A DNA stretch of 11,195 nt, taken from Stramenopiles sp. TOSAG23-2 (Eukaryota; Sar). The notes under the pieces were generated by a model. The model did no database searches, was not told the origin of the DNA, and saw nothing but the letters and a program-made list of their open reading frames with translations. The position numbers and the translations under genes were made by a program. Of the stretch, positions 6,803-11,195 are shown piece after piece; within the stretch, counting starts at the first letter, position 1, and the number at the start of each line of letters is the position of its first letter. The stretch lies in the NCBI GenBank assembly GCA_900128395.1, contig LT649954.1, positions 1 to 11,195 on the forward strand, written 5' to 3'.

Positions 6803-9800
6803 TCAATCGACCATGGATTTGATTCGATTTCTAACAATATTAATAAAACTCTCAATATATAATTGAGGATTTTGTACTCCTTGCGATCCTGTTTTAAACA
6901 CAAATGCAATATGTTTCGTTGCTTTCGTAAAACTACATTCAACCATATATAAACGTGTGGTATTTCCAGATTTAATTTTTTGTTCTGCATAAAAGTAGAA
7001 TTTCGAAACACCTTCTTTTTCTCCACTTGCCATGCAATGGATATGATCTTTCATCAATAAACGTTCTAACTCACCATCAGGCAATGAAGTTTTTAATCTA
7101 CTACCCCATAATTTCGTAATATCCATTTGTTGCCATCTTCTTTCATATTCTTCTGGCTCCAATGTAGGATTCGATATAAAGTTCAAAAGTGGATATTCTA
7201 CAGGTTTCTTTTGTTGTTGTAGCTGTGGCATATTATTGTTGCTACTTCCAGCCACACTATTTGCTGTCTTTCCAAAATTATTTACATTATTACCAAATGC
7301 ATTTGCACCTCCACCAGTATTGTTGCTACTTCCAGCCACACTATTTGCTGTCTTTCCAAAATTATTTACATTATTACCAAATGCATTTGCACCTCCACCA
7401 GTTGTAGCCGTGCTTCTAAATCCAAATAACTTCTGAACCTGATTATTGTTATTGTTATTATTGTTATTATCTGTATTATCGTACGTAAAAGAATACCAAT
7501 GCCAATTTTTTAATATGAAATTTGCGTCCAGCCCCGCTTTTTCAGCGATGGCAGCGTTCTCTACATAGGATACGTTCGTAACTTTTGATTGCCCAGCATT
7601 CATGGTACCTGCATCTATAACAGTTTTGACAATGTATTCTTGGTACCCTTGAATACCACCACCAAAACCACCACCAAAACCAAAACCACGTTGAACAATT
7701 TTAGCATCATTCAAATAACTTCTGAACTTTTGTGAAAAGCCGGTAATTTTAACAATTCTACCGCCATCGTGGGGCTGATACACCACACCGCGTGGCACAT
7801 TAGTTTTAGTACGTGAAAATCCACATTCAGATATTTTTTGGTGTAATATATACATTTCCAACCTTGCTTCAGCACCTGCTGGTAAATCTTTTACCCCTTT
7901 TGCGCTGACTGCGTCTTGAAATTTTATAGTTCCAAGATTTTTTACACCTACCATTGTCGCCTGATCAAATATTGCACCATTCACTTTAGCATTACCTAAG
8001 TTTACATTACTGAGATTTGCCCCGGTAAAGTTCGAATTACTTATATCAGCATTTGAAAAATCTGCATCTTGTAGAGACCTATTAGGTCCTGAGAAATCAG
8101 TACCAACTAAACTTGCCTTTGTAAAATTTGCACGTGTCAAATTTGCATTTTTAAACTTTGTAAGAAAACTTGTCTTTGCGGAAGTGAAATTTGCGCTTGT
8201 TAAATTTGCGTTTTCCAAATTGACATTTATTAAACCGCATTTTGTAAAATCACCTCCAACTAACTCTAGATCAGAGAAATCAATTCCAGATAAATCGCAT
8301 TTTTTAAAAATGGCACCTTTCAACGTTGTATTTTTAAAAATGGCATCCTTCATCTTAGCAGTAGTAAAGTTTGCTTCACTTAAATTTCCCCCAGAGAAAT
8401 TAACTGATCGTAAATCGGCATTTGTAAAGTTAACTTTCGACAAATTCATGCCAGCCATATCATAACCTTTCAAATCACAATTTTGAAGATTTGCACTTAT
8501 TAATATCATCTTTTGAAACTTTAAATTTTTCAGTATTGCACTTGATAAATTTGCCTCACTAAAATCAACATCAGTAACGTTTGCATCAGTAAAATTACTT
8601 TCAACTAAATTTGCTTTAACAAATTTTGTCCTAGTCAAATTTGCTTTCATAAATTTAACACTTTTTCCATTTAAATTACTAAAATCACAATCACTACATT
8701 CACTATCAACAAACAAACCTGATTCAACTTCAGCACTTGTAAAATTTGAATTTTGAAGTTCTGCTTTTGTAAAATCAATAATGTCATCTTTCGAGCATAT
8801 TTTACTAAAATTACACCGAATACATTTACTATTATCAAACACAGAACCTGACAAGTCAGCAGAAATAAAGACGGAATCTTGCAAAGTTGATTTTGTAAAA
8901 TCTAACTCCTTACCAGTGCATCTAGAGAAAGATGTTTTTGAACACTGTATTTCAGCAAAGTGACCTTCAGATATTTCGCTAGAAACAAATGAACATCTAA
9001 TTAACTTCGACTTTGTAAAATCAATTGCATAACTCTTTGATTTATCAAAATCAATTGATGTGCATTGACTCTCAGTAAAGTCTCCATCTTCAAGTACTGA
9101 TTCAATGAATTTTGTTTTCTTTAAATTGCATTTAACAAAATTAATGCTTTTTCCATTTACCTTACTAAAATCACTATCGGCAATTTCACTTTCTGTAAAA
9201 ATGGCACCTTCTGCCAATGTGTTTCTAAAAAGCCCATGGCTTATTTTACTGCATTTAAAAGATGCGAAAGAAATATTCGTAATACTTTGACTAAAATTTG
9301 AATAATTTAAGCAAGCACCATCAACATGAGCTCGATAAAAACTAGATCCTCGAAAATCAATTTCTGTTAAATCCAATTTTGACATATTCATACCAGACAT
9401 GTTTCTTTGCCCATTTAAAAGTTGCATTACATCCACGACACTAAGACGTTTGTAAGCGGTTTTACATAATTTTACAAGTTCAAGTAAATTATAGCGATTG
9501 CCTTCGCGTTCAAGCCATTGTAATTGCGAGACATCTTTCAATATAGGTAATTGGGATGGGTCTCGTAGATATTCGGCTATTAATTCAAAATAACGTGGAT
9601 TACCATTAATAATTAGCATATTTTTTTCAGGGCAGTCAGATTTATCTTGCCAAATTTCTTGATGCTGACGTAAGGCATCAAAAAAGATACTACGTTCAAA
9701 TTTTACTAAACAACGCCATGGAAGTTTATAACTTCTACCACTTACAATCACATCAATACAAGCATTTTTATCGTCCGGTGTAGTTGCAAGCATTTCTTTA

Positions 9801-10525
9801 ACTCGTTGTGAAATCAATTTTTCCTCTTTTGACAATGAATCTAAGTGTTGTAGTTTTTTTTCACAAGCTTCATTAAATTCCTTTTCTTGTTTTGTAATAT
9901 TTACGAAATGATCCTTTTCAAGCTTCGATATACGCTCTTTTGCATCAAGTTCTTGTTGTAACAAACATTTTTTATGTTCTTCTTCCGCTTCAATTCGCTT
10001 TTTTTCCATAATTGCTAAGTTTTCATTATGTTTTAATTGCATGTTTCTTAATTTTACTTCATGATCAGCTTGCTCCTGGGCGATATCGTTCATTTGTTTC
10101 TCAATTTGTTTTGTTATTTTTTTCGCTTCTGAGTTTGCAAGATCCCTTATTTTTTGGGCATCTTTCTCACCTTCTGCTATATATTTTTGTTTTAAAGCAT
10201 TCAATTTTTTTTCTGCTTCTTCCATTTCTTTTTCCCTCTCTTTAAATGCTTGTAATCCAACTTCCATTTGTTTTAAAAATGTTATCGCTGAATTTTCTTG
10301 TTCAATCATAAATTTTTTATGATTATCTGCCACATCTTTAGCTATTTGGGTTTGTTCCTTTAGTGATGTTAATAGTGTATTTACATCATCATCATTATCA
10401 TCATTATTATTATTGTTATTAATTTCAATACCAATATCCTCACTATTAACTTCATCATTTTGATTTGCATCCATTTTTTGTTCATCATCTGCAATATTTA
10501 CACCATTTACATTATTAGTTGCCAT
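6803..10525 (-). CDS. BTB (Kv-T1 type) / pentapeptide-repeat protein with C-terminal beta-adaptin-appendage-like domain
   Basis: The start is ATG at 10525 with G at +4; the frame reaches a GTG at 10561, which I do not accept as a start. The 1240 residues hold: an acidic, Asn-rich N-terminus; a charged coiled coil (about 88-243); a BTB/T1 domain (254-356) like those of KCTD proteins (CIDVIVSGRSYKLP, the FELIAEYLRDP element, a REGNRYNLLELVKL end); pentapeptide repeats (about 373-870) that should fold as a right-handed four-sided beta-helix of about 25 turns; an unrecognised block (884-1018) with a Gly/Phe patch; an Asn/Gly-rich linker with two identical 28-residue repeats; and a domain (1112-1240) resembling the beta-adaptin appendage platform, with W1131, Y1177 and E1196 at its ligand-site positions. 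BTB plus pentapeptides recalls KCTD9, which is far shorter. A CUL3-adaptor or endocytic-adaptor role is inference. It converges on the golgin gene. Confidence 0.87.
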   Translation of the reverse strand: MATNNVNGVNIADDEQKMDANQNDEVNSEDIGIEINNNNNNDDNDDDVNTLLTSLKEQTQIAKDVADNHKKFMIEQENSAITFLKQMEVGLQAFKEREKEMEEAEKKLNALKQKYIAEGEKDAQKIRDLANSEAKKITKQIEKQMNDIAQEQADHEVKLRNMQLKHNENLAIMEKKRIEAEEEHKKCLLQQELDAKERISKLEKDHFVNITKQEKEFNEACEKKLQHLDSLSKEEKLISQRVKEMLATTPDDKNACIDVIVSGRSYKLPWRCLVKFERSIFFDALRQHQEIWQDKSDCPEKNMLIINGNPRYFELIAEYLRDPSQLPILKDVSQLQWLEREGNRYNLLELVKLCKTAYKRLSVVDVMQLLNGQRNMSGMNMSKLDLTEIDFRGSSFYRAHVDGACLNYSNFSQSITNISFASFKCSKISHGLFRNTLAEGAIFTESEIADSDFSKVNGKSINFVKCNLKKTKFIESVLEDGDFTESQCTSIDFDKSKSYAIDFTKSKLIRCSFVSSEISEGHFAEIQCSKTSFSRCTGKELDFTKSTLQDSVFISADLSGSVFDNSKCIRCNFSKICSKDDIIDFTKAELQNSNFTSAEVESGLFVDSECSDCDFSNLNGKSVKFMKANLTRTKFVKANLVESNFTDANVTDVDFSEANLSSAILKNLKFQKMILISANLQNCDLKGYDMAGMNLSKVNFTNADLRSVNFSGGNLSEANFTTAKMKDAIFKNTTLKGAIFKKCDLSGIDFSDLELVGGDFTKCGLINVNLENANLTSANFTSAKTSFLTKFKNANLTRANFTKASLVGTDFSGPNRSLQDADFSNADISNSNFTGANLSNVNLGNAKVNGAIFDQATMVGVKNLGTIKFQDAVSAKGVKDLPAGAEARLEMYILHQKISECGFSRTKTNVPRGVVYQPHDGGRIVKITGFSQKFRSYLNDAKIVQRGFGFGGGFGGGIQGYQEYIVKTVIDAGTMNAGQSKVTNVSYVENAAIAEKAGLDANFILKNWHWYSFTYDNTDNNNNNNNNNQVQKLFGFRSTATTGGGANAFGNNVNNFGKTANSVAGSSNNTGGGANAFGNNVNNFGKTANSVAGSSNNNMPQLQQQKKPVEYPLLNFISNPTLEPEEYERRWQQMDITKLWGSRLKTSLPDGELERLLMKDHIHCMASGEKEGVSKFYFYAEQKIKSGNTTRLYMVECSFTKATKHIAFVFKTGSQGVQNPQLYIESFINIVRNRIKSMVD
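7234..7401 (-). repeat. Perfect 84-bp tandem duplication inside the BTB/pentapeptide gene
   Basis: Units 7234-7317 and 7318-7401 are identical at every base and keep the reading frame, adding 28 residues per copy (Gly-rich start, then NAFG and NNFGK, then SVAGSSNN). Identity at synonymous positions points to a recent duplication or to gene conversion. It lies in the flexible linker just before the adaptin-like domain. Confidence 0.95.
7441..7468 (-). repeat. AAT/AAC run encoding Asn9
   Basis: An in-frame asparagine run (residues 1020-1028) begins the low-complexity linker of the BTB/pentapeptide protein. A similar Asn run lies near its N-terminus (about 10397-10420). Both are mixed AAT/AAC codon repeats and are probably length-variable. 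Confidence 0.75.
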
Positions 10526-11095
10526 ATGTTTTTTTTCTTTGTTATATATGTACACACACACAAACTATATTCAAAAATATATTTTTAAGATATATATAGA
10601 TTGAAATGTATATTGAATCATATATATCTACAGTACGACATGTCAACTCTCTCTATTAAATTAAAATATATTACTTCATTTTATATATAATATTAATAGT
10701 CTATTCCGTATATTAGTACCAGGTACCTGGTAGTGCTATAATATCATATATCTCTATTTTTTCCTAAAGCTAAAGTCAACTACTACAGGTTCAATCATAA
10801 TCAGACGCCGCAGATCATTTATTTTTTGAGATTTCAAAATAGCCGCCTCCTTAAAAAAGATATTAATACTTTACTACAGCTATACAGGTAACTTTAACTT
10901 GCCTTGGCTTGGTTGGCCTGCCCAGCCTGGTGTCACATATGGGGCATTGATGATCAATAGTTAGAAAAAAAAAATAATAATAATATATTTTTTCTTCATA
11001 TTAGACTAATTCATTTCAATACATTTTCATTTTCCTGTATATATATATGTGTATCTGTAAATAATAATAATAACGTATATAGATGTATAAACACC
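10526..11095. promoter_or_regulatory. Divergent promoter region, BTB/pentapeptide gene / unknown gene
   Basis: This 570-bp spacer lies between two outward-facing ATGs. TATAACA (minus strand, 10540-10546) sits 14 bp before the ATG at 10525, and TATAAACA (11086-11093) sits 2 bp before the ATG at 11096. It also holds the 16-bp palindrome at 10717-10732, followed by TATAATATC; ATTGATGATCAAT (10946-10958), a palindrome with one central base; and an unusually GC-rich patch at about 10898-10945 with repeated TTGG, GCC and CCTG words. No ORF and no convincing RNA gene were found. The promoter role follows from gene orientation. Confidence 0.55.
10717..10732. promoter_or_regulatory. 16-bp perfect palindrome TACCAGGTACCTGGTA
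   Basis: This is the longest GC-containing perfect palindrome I noticed in the window, lying 191 bp upstream of the BTB/pentapeptide ATG. It reads as an expanded form of the TACCGGTA site upstream of MUS81, and both are followed by a TATAATATC or TAATATC word. It could bind a dimeric regulator; the function is inferred. Confidence 0.4.
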
Positions 11096-11195
11096 ATGTC
11101 AAGTAAACGAAGAGAGAGAAACAATCGATCGGAAAACCGCCCACCAAAAACAAAACGTTCATTTCGAAAATTTAAAATTGATGACCTTATTGATA
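11096..11195 (+). CDS. Unidentified protein, N-terminal 33 codons only
   Basis: An ATG preceded by TATAAACACC opens a frame that runs without a stop to the window edge. The first 33 residues start MSSKRRERNNRSENRPP and are very rich in Arg, Lys, Asn and Ser, turning to FRKFKIDDLID at the end. There is no signal peptide or membrane segment. Such a basic, disordered start is common in nuclear or RNA-binding proteins, but no family can be recognised from so little. Support comes from the open frame, the non-AT-rich codons and the same start-site motif used by the golgin gene. Confidence 0.55.
   Translation, partial: MSSKRRERNNRSENRPPKTKRSFRKFKIDDLID

Noticed and set aside
7189-7436. Plus-strand open frames with a repeated pattern
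   Set aside because: They are mirror images of the 84-bp duplication in the minus-strand gene; their repetition is inherited from it.
8184-8465. Plus-strand frame opposite the pentapeptide repeats
   Set aside because: It is a shadow of the repeat periodicity on the minus strand.
10526-10561. Upstream extension of the BTB/pentapeptide gene to position 10561
   Set aside because: The codon there is GTG and the added residues come from an AC/TA repeat. The ATG at 10525 has a better context.
10788-10796. GGTTCAATC resembling a tRNA B box
   Set aside because: No A box, no acceptor stem and no cloverleaf could be built around it.
1-11195. Giant-virus or bacterial origin, suggested by AT richness, lack of introns, pentapeptide repeats and BTB
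   Set aside because: A GRIP golgin, MUS81, an adaptin-like domain and spacers of 200-570 bp with microsatellites fit a nuclear genome better. I saw no viral hallmark gene and no operon layout.
1-11195. Ciliate-type or other altered genetic code
   Set aside because: TAG and TGA both end genes at the expected family ends, and no in-frame stop interrupts a conserved domain.

Overview
This window looks like a piece of nuclear chromosome from an AT-rich, intron-poor microbial eukaryote. The evidence is a GRIP-domain golgin, a malonyl-CoA decarboxylase, a MUS81 nuclease and a BTB protein carrying an adaptin-type domain, together with spacers rich in TA, CA and trinucleotide repeats and proteins rich in Asn, Ser and Asp runs. 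The complete stops are TAG (two genes) and TGA (two genes), so the standard genetic code applies. The three complete genes, of up to 3.7 kb, each read as one uninterrupted frame. I cannot name the lineage from this sequence.

Layout: (1) the 3' part of a malonyl-CoA decarboxylase gene on + (3-1259, 5' end outside the window); (2) a long MUS81-type nuclease gene on - (1518-4355), convergent with it; (3) a 556-bp divergent promoter region (4356-4911); (4) a GRIP-domain golgin on + (4912-6609); (5) a giant BTB/pentapeptide-repeat protein on - (6803-10525), convergent with the golgin; (6) a 570-bp divergent spacer (10526-11095); (7) the first 33 codons of an unidentified gene on + (11096-end). Orientation alternates strictly: convergent, divergent, convergent, divergent.

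The genes do not form a single pathway: they cover fatty-acid metabolism, DNA junction processing, Golgi tethering and possibly a ubiquitin-ligase or trafficking adaptor. The novelty lies in domain architecture. The MUS81 protein keeps its N-terminal HhH, winged helix and catalytic ERCC4 nuclease, but I cannot find the usual C-terminal tandem HhH. In its place are a second MUS81-like winged helix, a SAP motif, a possible ubiquitin-binding helix and a SUMO-interacting motif. The 1240-residue protein joins a coiled coil, a Kv-T1-type BTB domain, about 500 residues of pentapeptide repeats, an unrecognised block, an Asn/Gly-rich linker with a perfect 84-bp duplication, and a C-terminal domain resembling the platform subdomain of the beta-adaptin appendage.

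The non-coding DNA carries recurrent small signals: TATAA(A)CA next to all four visible start codons, TACC...GGTA palindromes in three of four spacers, and a shared CGAGCAGAGA motif behind both + strand genes that end in the window.
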